NCBI GenBank assembly: GCA_003820375.1
Contig: RPQH01000020.1
Coordinates: 1 to 56,291, forward strand
Direction: 5' to 3'
DNA: 56,291 nucleotides
DNA from: Ignavibacteriota bacterium
Lineage (GTDB): Bacteria; Bacteroidota; Ignavibacteria; Tepidaquicellales; OLB5
Shown here: positions 34,476 through 42,895 of the stretch, in pieces
How positions within the stretch are numbered: position 1 is the stretch's first letter
How the letters are laid out: every line of letters starts with the position of its first letter
The notes under the pieces: generated by a model
What the model saw: only the letters and a program-made list of their open reading frames with translations
Databases searched by the model: none
Told to the model about the DNA's origin: nothing
Position numbers and translations under genes: made by a program

Positions 34476-36776
34476 TCATTTGATCAGCACCATCTTCTTG
34501 CTGTCAATCTTATTCCCATCAGCAAATAATGAATAGAAATAAATCCCGCTTGCAAGATTTGAGGCATCGAACGTTGCTTTATAATTTCCTGCCTGCTGAA
34601 CAGTATTAACCAACTCGGAAACTTCACGTCCCAAAATATCATAAACTTTCAGCTTTATATCTGAGGTCTTTGGAATATTATATACTATGGTTGATTTAGG
34701 ATTAAACGGGTTCGGATAATTCTGCTGCAATTCAAATTTAAAGGGAGTCTTTCCGGCAATTGGCTCAACTCCAATTACGATAACACCTGTACCGCCGCTT
34801 ACTCTGTATCGTTTATAAAACTCCTGCAAATATAAATTCGCAACTCTCGGCGAGTAAACTATCAAATAGTTTTCATCATTATTGAACGTGGCATTATTGG
34901 AAAAGTTGAAAGAGCCTGTTTCAACTGCAGGATTGCTGTTTATATATGGTGCATCTATTAAAATATATTTGTGATGCAATATTCCCGGTTCAGCATTATC
35001 TATCCACACATCAGCGGGGGGATTCCATGCATAAGGTCCAAATCCCTTCATCTCACGGAATACACCACCGGAAGTATCGCCGTCAAATACACCTTTCACA
35101 TCTCTTCCTGCATTAAATCGCGATTTCATTGCATTGGAGATGCTGTATTTTGTAAATGCAAATGCACAAAAGTAAATTGTGTAATCGGTTTGCGTTGCTA
35201 TCATATTTTCAATTTGAGTGGATGGATTATCACTTGGCGAAAAATATGCTTCAATCCTGGTTCCGTTAACATTTATAATATGAGGAACGTTATCCGTTTT
35301 TGCAGGTCCAAACTTTGCTAATGTTGGGTTAGGTAACTCTGCCGCACTTCCCCACATTTCTTCAAATTCTCTTGTGTAAACAGCAGCTAATGTTTTATCC
35401 TGTATCTCAATAACATTGTTTGCATCAGTAAAGAACTGGTCTTGTGTAACATTTGTAGAGCCTGTCCATACCCAATCATCATTTGCGGAAGATGTATCAC
35501 GGTTATCAAATATAAAGAACTTATTGTGCATAATATCACCGGTTTGGTAATTCCTCTTTTGTATTGGAATTCCTGCAGCTATAAGGTCATTTACAAGTGC
35601 CTGGTTAGTCCTTGAATCATATACAAACCTAATCTTGACTCCTCTTATCTTCGCATTAATTAAAGCATCACGGATTTGAGTAAGCTCATTAAAGCTGTAA
35701 ACTGCCATATCAATCGAATACTGAGCTGCATTTATACGTGAGATAATCTTAGTCTGGAAATTAGTATTACCCTGTGCTTTCTCTCCAATGCTTAATGTTG
35801 TATCAACAGCGCGGTTGAAGTACACATTAATTGTACCTGATGAAGTTGATTGTGTAGCAAAATATAAATTACTGCTTGTCTTTGTGCCAGATGTATCGGT
35901 AGATGAAACATTAAACATATATATTTTGCCGGGACGTAATCCGCTTAATATAACAGTATGATTGGTAACTAACGAAGCATTATAAACAGAGTCATTAAAT
36001 AAAACCGGCTGGTAATTTGAATCCGATAACATCCATCTAACTTTAGAATCTGCCGGTGCAGAAGTTGTCCAGTTAATTGTAACACTGTTCTGCTGTATAT
36101 TTGAATAAGTAATCAAGCTTAATAAAGGTCCGCCGCCTGACGGAAGAATAAAATCACTCAATGAACGCGGTAAAATCTGGTAACTTGTACTGAACTGGCT
36201 AGCCAAAGCAATCACAGAAAAGGGGAATGGCGGAATTGCTGTGTTGGCAATATTTGTTGAACCGTATATTCTTATCTCACACGAGTCACCTCCTGATATT
36301 ATCCTGTAATTTGTTCCTGAGCTTGTTACTGTCCATGTGGTAACATTAGCACCTTGTAAATTATGAACAGCGGTAACATTATTTATTTTGATTAACTGGG
36401 CTTCGTAGTTTTCACCTGTTACTCTGATTTGAGTTGTTGTAACAACTTTTGGAACAACAGTTAATCCGGAATCAAGAACTGTAAAGCTGCTTACGGGTTG
36501 AAGTTCTCTTAATCCGTTATATTCGGTCATTGTTCCTGTAACCTGGACACTGTCTCCGTAGTCGGTTCCGTTAAAGAAAGCAGCATCATATCCGACAAGC
36601 CCTGCAGTCGGGTCCTGAAAATATACAGTTGGTATGCCCAACTCTGATGATGTTGAAATAACGCCACGAACAGTTACGATTGTGTTTAAAGGCACCTTGC
36701 GGGCTGAGTCAATTGTTATAACCTGTGCCTGAAGCTGTGAAGCTAATATAAATAGAATAAGTAAATATTTAGTCAT
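34476..36776 (-). CDS. T9SS-exported PLD-fold nuclease-like protein
   Basis: A 766-residue secreted protein. Signal peptide MTKYLLILFILASQLQA. An OB-fold-like domain follows ('NTIVTVRGVISTSS', 'VQVTGTMTEYNG'), then an Fn3-like domain near 230-310. The phospholipase D domain carries two HKD motifs: 'HNKFFIFD' from His417, with a downstream 'WTGSTNVT', and 'HHKYILID' from His601, with 'ETGSFNFS'. A T9SS type A tail ends it ('QQNYPNPFNPKSTIVYNIP' to 'KKMVLIK'). PLD-fold enzymes with OB domains outside the cell are often nucleases; a lipase role is possible. Both catalytic motifs are intact. Confidence 0.9.
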   Translation of the reverse strand: MTKYLLILFILASQLQAQVITIDSARKVPLNTIVTVRGVISTSSELGIPTVYFQDPTAGLVGYDAAFFNGTDYGDSVQVTGTMTEYNGLRELQPVSSFTVLDSGLTVVPKVVTTTQIRVTGENYEAQLIKINNVTAVHNLQGANVTTWTVTSSGTNYRIISGGDSCEIRIYGSTNIANTAIPPFPFSVIALASQFSTSYQILPRSLSDFILPSGGGPLLSLITYSNIQQNSVTINWTTSAPADSKVRWMLSDSNYQPVLFNDSVYNASLVTNHTVILSGLRPGKIYMFNVSSTDTSGTKTSSNLYFATQSTSSGTINVYFNRAVDTTLSIGEKAQGNTNFQTKIISRINAAQYSIDMAVYSFNELTQIRDALINAKIRGVKIRFVYDSRTNQALVNDLIAAGIPIQKRNYQTGDIMHNKFFIFDNRDTSSANDDWVWTGSTNVTQDQFFTDANNVIEIQDKTLAAVYTREFEEMWGSAAELPNPTLAKFGPAKTDNVPHIINVNGTRIEAYFSPSDNPSTQIENMIATQTDYTIYFCAFAFTKYSISNAMKSRFNAGRDVKGVFDGDTSGGVFREMKGFGPYAWNPPADVWIDNAEPGILHHKYILIDAPYINSNPAVETGSFNFSNNATFNNDENYLIVYSPRVANLYLQEFYKRYRVSGGTGVIVIGVEPIAGKTPFKFELQQNYPNPFNPKSTIVYNIPKTSDIKLKVYDILGREVSELVNTVQQAGNYKATFDASNLASGIYFYSLFADGNKIDSKKMVLIK

Positions 36777-36947
36777 GTTTATTTTTTTTTAGATAAACTA
36801 TAATATATTAATAAAAAACAAATCAAGATATTCAAAACACATTGGGATATAGTTTGATAATTGTGTAATTAGTTTATAATTTAAAGGCAGCGGTTATTAA
36901 AAGTAACGTAATCATACTCAATTTTTCAAATTTTATTCAAAAAGAAT

Positions 36948-37619
36948 ATGAAGAAAGTGCATATTTTCATCATTTTTATTTTACTTTTAGCACTGAATGA
37001 TCATTCCTACTCACAAATCATAAAAAGTTACGGAATAAAACTGGGACCGGCGGGTTCAACTCAAAGGACTGAGCATATTGGGTATGTTTATAATCCCTAC
37101 TATCAATCACACGCTGGAATGATTACATTCGATGTCGGATTATTTGCTGAGTTTTTTCAGTTGAAAGCATTTTCTGTCCTAACAGAACTGCATTATTCAA
37201 TGAAGGGAAAAGAAAAAAGTGAACCTGTCTCATGGTCACCTTCAGATCCGTTTGAACCGAAGTTTGTAGATGTCAGCAATAAGTTTCATTATCTCTCGTT
37301 TGAGTCTTTGTTTAAATTAAATATTATTCCGGGTAAGAACAGGACATTTTATGGACTTATCGGACCAAGATGGGATTTCAGAATAGCTAACTACAGTACT
37401 GAAGATAAATATATCCCGATTGATAATTATAAATTCGAGTTTGGAGTTACATTCGGTGCAGGATTAGAGTTTAAAAATGGAGTTCTAACTGAGCTAAGAT
37501 TTGAACCAAATTTTACCAATACCTATATCCGGGTTTTAAGTGACCAAACAAATAAAATAAGAAATAATCTTTTATCTGTTCTTATCGGTTACAAATTAAA
37601 TAAAATAATAGGGAAGTAA
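36948..37619 (+). CDS. Outer-membrane beta-barrel protein
   Basis: A 223-residue protein with a signal peptide (MKKVHIFIIFILLLALND) and a run of amphipathic beta strands. It includes 'YGIKLGPAGSTQ', 'FSVLTELHYSMKGKE', 'FYGLIGPRWDFRIA' and 'GAGLEFKNGVLTELRF', and ends in a strand ('LSVLIGYKLNK'). This fits the PorT/OMP_b-brl_2 type of eight-strand barrels common in Bacteroidetes. It is a single gene transcribed away from the PLD-like gene and converges on the NHL lipoprotein gene. The role cannot be read from the sequence. Confidence 0.8.
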   Translation: MKKVHIFIIFILLLALNDHSYSQIIKSYGIKLGPAGSTQRTEHIGYVYNPYYQSHAGMITFDVGLFAEFFQLKAFSVLTELHYSMKGKEKSEPVSWSPSDPFEPKFVDVSNKFHYLSFESLFKLNIIPGKNRTFYGLIGPRWDFRIANYSTEDKYIPIDNYKFEFGVTFGAGLEFKNGVLTELRFEPNFTNTYIRVLSDQTNKIRNNLLSVLIGYKLNKIIGK

Positions 37620-37714
37620 TAAAATTTTTGTAAATATTTTTAAAAAGTAAAGTTATTAATCCTCGGGTTGTTTTACGTTAACACTTACTTGACATTACCC
37701 CTTTATCAACATTC

Positions 37715-37749
37715 AATTCGCAATTAGCAATTCGTAATTCGCAATCAGT
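37715..37749. repeat. 7-bp AATTCGC array over a stop codon
   Basis: Five units (AATTCGC, AATTAGC, AATTCGT, AATTCGC, AATCAGT); the last overlaps the TGA stop (37745-37747) of the NHL lipoprotein gene. It has the same 7-bp period as other arrays but an unrelated unit. Confidence 0.85.
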
Positions 37750-38833
37750 TTATGTCTGTTGAAAGTACAAACCGCAAAATCCTGTTGTTGCCTGTATCGC
37801 AGATGTATAAGGTTTTATAAAAGAAAGCCACTCCTGATGGATTCATAAATTTAGTATCGGTTGTTCCCTCACCGCCGAATGATTCGGATTTTAGCTTTCC
37901 TGCTCCGCTGAATTTGTATAATGAATCTTTACCCGAATCAATCACATAAATATTTCCTCGTGTATCAACTGTTACAGCTTCAGGACGTGAAAACAATCCA
38001 TTCTTCAACAAATCAATATTTCCTGACGGTGTAAATTTGGGTAAATATATCTGTTCCGTTTCGTCATACACAACCCATTGTACTTTAAAAACCTCATCGC
38101 TGTATGATTGAGTGTAAATAAAATCAGTATAGCTGTATGGTATAGTAACAATTGATGAAACTTCCTGCAGAGACATTAATCCTTGTCCCTGAATTTCAAA
38201 CCCCGATAATCTTTGCGGCACGGGGATTGTGTTATCATACTTATCTATTTTGAAGAAGGCATTATCCGGGTCAATCTGGCTTGAATTATTCGGTCCGGAC
38301 CTGCTAACAACGTAATAATTATCAGGAAACGAAGTAATTCCTGTAAACCTGCCATGGTCACCCGGAACAGGCGTTGCCTGGTTTGATTTGAATGCAATTG
38401 TTGGCTGTAAACCTGTTATAAGACCGTTATTATTTCTCAGCTTGAACCTGTAAACAACATCTACTGAATCAAGAATATTCGGAGGTATAGTATCTATTAT
38501 TGTAGCAATAACTAATAGGTCATAGTTTTTATCCTGTGTGATTTTCTTCGGTCTTAAAATTGGAATTGAATAACCTATCACTCCGCCTGCAATATCAAGC
38601 TGAACAATCCTGTTATTCATTCTGTCTGCAATATATATAAGTGGTTCATTGCCAATGAATATATCAGCAGGTTGGTCGAATCCCATAAAAGCAGGGGACT
38701 GCGGAATATATACCGTATCTCCAATTACTCCCGGATTTTGATTTGTTGGAAATTGTGATAAATCAAGCTCTTCTCCGCATCCGGAAAAAATAATAATTAT
38801 AATTAATGTTATATATAATAAATGTAATTTCAT
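37745..38833 (-). CDS. NHL-repeat lipoprotein
   Basis: A 362-residue lipoprotein (signal ending 'IIFSGC', Cys19) folding as a beta-propeller. NHL-type repeats include 'QPADIFIGNEPLIYIADRMN', 'RPEAVTVDTRGNIYVIDSG' and 'NPSGVAFFYKTLYICDTGN'. It is the last gene of a minus-strand envelope block with the PorV-like barrel and TonB-dependent receptor. NHL lipoproteins commonly bind proteins or glycans at the membrane; the partner here is unknown. Confidence 0.85.
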   Translation of the reverse strand: MKLHLLYITLIIIIIFSGCGEELDLSQFPTNQNPGVIGDTVYIPQSPAFMGFDQPADIFIGNEPLIYIADRMNNRIVQLDIAGGVIGYSIPILRPKKITQDKNYDLLVIATIIDTIPPNILDSVDVVYRFKLRNNNGLITGLQPTIAFKSNQATPVPGDHGRFTGITSFPDNYYVVSRSGPNNSSQIDPDNAFFKIDKYDNTIPVPQRLSGFEIQGQGLMSLQEVSSIVTIPYSYTDFIYTQSYSDEVFKVQWVVYDETEQIYLPKFTPSGNIDLLKNGLFSRPEAVTVDTRGNIYVIDSGKDSLYKFSGAGKLKSESFGGEGTTDTKFMNPSGVAFFYKTLYICDTGNNRILRFVLSTDIN

Positions 38834-38961
38834 ATTTAAACTTTCATAATAGCTTTTTTATTACTCCTTGCAAAATTTCTTCACACCACTCCTCACCAAT
38901 CCGCCTGGGTGGATCTATTTGGTAAGGTTCTGTCCTAAGATTAATATACCTCCATGAGATA

Positions 38962-38987
38962 CTTTCCCAAATAGAAATTTGGGAAAG
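38962..38987. repeat. 26-bp CCCAAA palindrome, inverted copy
   Basis: CTTTCCCAAA and TTTGGGAAAG flank TAGAAA. It lies 49 bases past the PorV-like stop codon. A related palindrome, ATCCGCCTGGGTGGAT, is close by at 38899-38914. Confidence 0.8.
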
Positions 38988-38997
38988 AGGATTAAAT

Positions 38998-39034
38998 GAC
39001 TCTTGGACTCCTGACTCTTCGACTCCCGACTCTT
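38998..39034. repeat. 15-bp GACTCTT array at a stop codon
   Basis: GACTCTTGGACTCCT, GACTCTTCGACTCCC and a partial GACTCTT, ending two bases from the TAA stop at 39037. Each 15-bp unit is built of two GACTC half-units. Confidence 0.85.
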
Positions 39035-39036
39035 TT

Positions 39037-40029
39037 CTATTTTTTATTGAACAATAAATTAATACTCAATCTGTGTGTAAATCCTAAATCCTTATAATTT
39101 GCAATTGAGTAATCAACAGATGTCTTTGTAATAAGTACAGGCACTTTTAATCCTATACCTGCCGAGAAATTCTCGGATTCTACATTGAACTTATATCCGC
39201 CCCTGATGAAAAGCATATCTTTAAAAGCATATTCTGCTCCAATGTTTATGTTTTCCGCATTATCATTAGGATGATTTAACTGAATCGATGTTGTTAACTT
39301 ATTCTTAGGATTATCAATTGGGTCAATTGCAAAGCCAATCCTGAAAATTGTCGGAGGCGGAAAAGATTGAAAATTATCCAGTGTCCTGTTACCAACAAGT
39401 GTTACGCTTCCAGTTGGCTTTACCTGTGGTCCGAAATTTGATATTGTTACTGCAAATCTTGAATTGTACAAACCTGTCCAGTAATATGTGCCAAGGTCAA
39501 ACATGTAACCTCTCATTTTTAATTCAGCAAGTGTTTCTTCAACATATTTGAGTGAAATGCCGAATGAAAACTGGTCAGTAAGCTTTCTTGCAAAAGACAG
39601 ACCGAAGGCAAGGTCGCCGTATTTAAAATATTCACCTGTACCGTTAGGTTCAAACTCGGTGGTCTTTTGCATTGCCGGTGTATGCAAAGAAGTAACACTG
39701 AGACCGACTGCATTATTTTTGCCTATTCTGTACACACCGCCGAAATATTCATGTTTCAGGTCAACCAGCCACTCTGAGTGCGAAAAATGTACACCATTTT
39801 CCGGAAACTGCACTAATCCTGCGGGATTCCAGTACAAAGCTGTAATATCATTTGCAACTGCTACAAATGATTCACCCATTGCAGTTGCTCTGCCGCCTAC
39901 ACCAATTTTCAAAAATTGGAGCGATGATGTTCCTGCTCTCTGGCTTCCAAGCACAGGAATTAACTGGGCTTCAGCAGTTTTTGCAGATATAAAAATGAGA
40001 AATAATATTAATATTTTTTTAAACTTCAT
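39037..40029 (-). CDS. PorV/PorQ-family outer-membrane barrel
   Basis: A 330-residue outer-membrane protein with a signal peptide (to 'KTAEAQ'). It has the family N-terminus 'LKIGVGGRATAMGESFVAVA' and 'ALYWNPAGL', a FadL-like feature, and ends in beta strands ('THRLSINLLF'). PorV is the T9SS shuttle protein that carries cargo from the translocon to the sortase; PorQ is a related barrel. The gene follows the TonB-dependent receptor by three bases, so it probably serves the same block. Whether it is PorV itself or a relative cannot be settled from sequence reading. Confidence 0.87.
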   Translation of the reverse strand: MKFKKILILFLIFISAKTAEAQLIPVLGSQRAGTSSLQFLKIGVGGRATAMGESFVAVANDITALYWNPAGLVQFPENGVHFSHSEWLVDLKHEYFGGVYRIGKNNAVGLSVTSLHTPAMQKTTEFEPNGTGEYFKYGDLAFGLSFARKLTDQFSFGISLKYVEETLAELKMRGYMFDLGTYYWTGLYNSRFAVTISNFGPQVKPTGSVTLVGNRTLDNFQSFPPPTIFRIGFAIDPIDNPKNKLTTSIQLNHPNDNAENINIGAEYAFKDMLFIRGGYKFNVESENFSAGIGLKVPVLITKTSVDYSIANYKDLGFTHRLSINLLFNKK

Positions 40030-40032
40030 ATT

Positions 40033-42864
40033 CTAATACTGAAATGAAACTCCGAATCTTATTTGTCTTGGTGATAAATATCTTGCCGGGTTAAAAGGAA
40101 AAGGTGATAATGGTGCCTGTACATCGGGATATAACGGGTCATTATATCCGTTTGGAGTAGGGTCACCAAATTCGTATGCTTTTCCTGTTACAGGATTTAT
40201 AATCGCTGAATTATTACTGTTAAGCAGGTTAGTTATTTCAACCGATAAAACTAATTTAAATTTACTGAACTTAAAATATTTGTCTATTGAAAAGTCCATC
40301 CAGAACCAGTCTGCCGCTAATTTGCTTAATGTATTATTTTCATCCGCTTCATATTCAGGTCTTCCATTGCTTAAATACCCAACAAGTATTTGAGGTGTGT
40401 ATCTTTTGCCGGATTGATAAAATACACGTGACTTGATTGAAATATCATCCAGTATATTTCTTGCAAATCCGAAGATTCCCGTTCCTTTTTCGAAAAAGAA
40501 ATTTGCATTAGCAGAAAGCTGAAGCGGCCTATCCCAGCTAAGGAAATTTTCACCAATCGTTTCAAATGCACCGCCTGTAGCTACAAGATATCCCTGGTCG
40601 CTTGAAGAGCTTTTTCCTGTTGCAATTGAATAAGTAAAATTAATATTTCCGTTGAACCATTTACCGATTCTCTTTTTGTAATCTATTTCAATTCCCCTTG
40701 TCTTGGAGTAATCCTGGTTCACATAAGTTATAAAGCTTTGTCCGGCAAAACGCGGGTCAGATATTTTTGCAGATACAGTAGCAACGTAATCGTAAATGTC
40801 TTTGTAATATGCAGTAACTGTAAGCACATCATTGCTCGTAAACTGGTTTCTTAATCCCAGCTCATAAGATACGGTAGTCTCGGGATTTAAATTAGGATTG
40901 CCGAATTTCTGGAAAGAAGATTTTGCATTCACGTTCTGAATTTTTGCATAAACAAACTGCGGCTTCGGACGCTTGGAAAAATGCCCGTAGCTGAAGAACA
41001 ATGTCTGGTTATCGGTTACAGGATGTGAAATACCGATACGCGGTGATATACGCCCTTTCCATCTTCTGCCAAATAAGCTGTAGGTGTCGTTCATGTAATC
41101 ATCTTTTATCTTTTGCGGTATTGTTATTGCGTCAGGATTTTTAATTGCATCATCAACAACTTTTCCGGGGAACCAATAATCGAACCTCAATCCGAAATTA
41201 AGAATCATTCCCTTAAATGTAATTTTATCCTGTGCATAAAAAGAACCGAATGCCGGATTAACTTTGTAAACATCATTATTTAATCCCATCACACCAATCC
41301 ACGGTTTATAAATATCAACAAGCTGCATTTCCTGGAATGCTAGTTCAAACCCGGCTTTAAGCTTGTTCTTGGGATTAAAGTTTTCCGAAAGGTCTCCTTT
41401 AACCCTGTATTCTTTTACATAATGGTCATGCCATGTGAAGGAATTTCCGATATCATAAAATCCGTCACCGGGAATTATTGCATAAGGATTATTTGTATCA
41501 CCTGTCTGGTAATAAACAAACGGGGGCTTAACTATATCAAACGGTTCAATGTAATCTTTCCAGTTTAAACCGTTTGCATCTGCTCTCAATTGTGTGAAAT
41601 ATTTACTGAATTTTAATTCATATAGTGTTTTGCTTCCGATTGCATGCTCCCAGCTTATGGTATTAAATATGTTAAGATGTGTGTAGGTATTTGCATTATC
41701 CAAAATCTCCTGGAAATTGTACTGGTAACCCGGGTCCGGCTCAACATATTCAAGATTTGTCTGTAAGCTCTGTGAGTTCTGGTTAATTGCTACCGATTGG
41801 TTATATGAATAAGCAATTTTCATATTTTCCTTAAGCTTCCATGTTACCTTGCCAAGCCAGTACCAATTATTGTTTTGCCTTGGTGCAAACCGTGTTCCTT
41901 CAAAGATAGAAGAATTTAATTGCTTTGCCTTAAATCCTGATATTGTGCCTTCGTAAAGTTCCGGTACAGAAAGAAAACCATCGGAAATATTCATAAAGAA
42001 ATTTGCAAAGAAAGTTATTTCACCGGGGAATTTTACTTTCATCAGGTCCTTTAATAAATATTTTGTAACAGGTTCCGGTCCGTTGAAATTAACCTCAAGT
42101 ACATCAGTATTGAAAGTCGATTTCCAGTTCTTGTTAAAGCCAAGATTATCTTTTTTATAACTTATATTGAGTCCGTAATTTTTATAATTTCCATCTTTAG
42201 TTTTTACATTCACAACGCCTGATGTTGCCTGTCCGAATTCAGCATTATAACCGCCTGTTATAACTTCAACTTCTTCAAGTACATTTGATGAAAGCTGTAA
42301 ACCGAATCCTGTGCCAGCAAGCGGGTCCTGAACGGAAATACCGTCTATCAGGAATGAATTATCATCCGAACGTCCGCCCCTGATAAACAAAGCATCATCC
42401 TGCTTAATTACTCCGGGCTGTAGTGTAACTACATCTATCACGTTCTCTACTATTTTTCCTTGTATATCTTCACTTGAAATTATGTGCTTGCTTTCTGTTT
42501 GTTCAATATCGAGCAAAGGTCTTTCGCCAATTACGAGTATTTCTTCATCTACGTTGTATGATGCAACATTCAGCTTTATGTTAAGCTCGGTGTTTTCGTT
42601 TTTTCGAACTTTTATTCCTGTATATTCAACTGTTTTATAACCAACTGATGAGACCTGAATTGTATATTCACCGTCATTCATTCCTTTAAGCAAATATTTA
42701 CCGTCATTATCGGATGCTGTGCCAATATAGCTGCCTTTTATTTTTACATTAATATCCGGCAGAGGCATACCTGATGAATCGGTAACTGTTCCGCTTATTG
42801 TTTGTGAATAAGTTTGCTCACTCGTAATTGCCAGGAAAGCAATTAATATTAATATATATTTCAT
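40033..42864 (-). CDS. TonB-dependent receptor with carboxypeptidase-regulatory-like domain
   Basis: An outer-membrane active-transport barrel of about 943 residues. The signal peptide (MKYILILIAFLAITSEQTYSQ) is followed by a carboxypeptidase-regulatory-like domain ('ISGTVTDSSGMPLPDINVKI'). The plug reads 'LQPGVIKQDDALFIRGGRSD' and 'SFLIDGISVQDP', then 'EVITGGYNAEFGQATSGVVN'. The C-terminus is a barrel strand with aromatic end ('IRFGVSFQY'). Start set at ATG 42864; an ATG at 42891 and a TTG at 42906 are also in frame. The neighbouring lipoprotein gene is not SusD-like, so the imported substrate is unknown. Confidence 0.92.
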   Translation of the reverse strand: MKYILILIAFLAITSEQTYSQTISGTVTDSSGMPLPDINVKIKGSYIGTASDNDGKYLLKGMNDGEYTIQVSSVGYKTVEYTGIKVRKNENTELNIKLNVASYNVDEEILVIGERPLLDIEQTESKHIISSEDIQGKIVENVIDVVTLQPGVIKQDDALFIRGGRSDDNSFLIDGISVQDPLAGTGFGLQLSSNVLEEVEVITGGYNAEFGQATSGVVNVKTKDGNYKNYGLNISYKKDNLGFNKNWKSTFNTDVLEVNFNGPEPVTKYLLKDLMKVKFPGEITFFANFFMNISDGFLSVPELYEGTISGFKAKQLNSSIFEGTRFAPRQNNNWYWLGKVTWKLKENMKIAYSYNQSVAINQNSQSLQTNLEYVEPDPGYQYNFQEILDNANTYTHLNIFNTISWEHAIGSKTLYELKFSKYFTQLRADANGLNWKDYIEPFDIVKPPFVYYQTGDTNNPYAIIPGDGFYDIGNSFTWHDHYVKEYRVKGDLSENFNPKNKLKAGFELAFQEMQLVDIYKPWIGVMGLNNDVYKVNPAFGSFYAQDKITFKGMILNFGLRFDYWFPGKVVDDAIKNPDAITIPQKIKDDYMNDTYSLFGRRWKGRISPRIGISHPVTDNQTLFFSYGHFSKRPKPQFVYAKIQNVNAKSSFQKFGNPNLNPETTVSYELGLRNQFTSNDVLTVTAYYKDIYDYVATVSAKISDPRFAGQSFITYVNQDYSKTRGIEIDYKKRIGKWFNGNINFTYSIATGKSSSSDQGYLVATGGAFETIGENFLSWDRPLQLSANANFFFEKGTGIFGFARNILDDISIKSRVFYQSGKRYTPQILVGYLSNGRPEYEADENNTLSKLAADWFWMDFSIDKYFKFSKFKLVLSVEITNLLNSNNSAIINPVTGKAYEFGDPTPNGYNDPLYPDVQAPLSPFPFNPARYLSPRQIRFGVSFQY

Positions 42865-42895
42865 TATAGGATTATCTGTGGCTGAGTTCATTATT

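Noticed and set aside
39548..40036. 162-residue plus-strand frame
   Set aside because: It is antisense to the PorV-like gene, whose protein features are clear; it has no domain signature.
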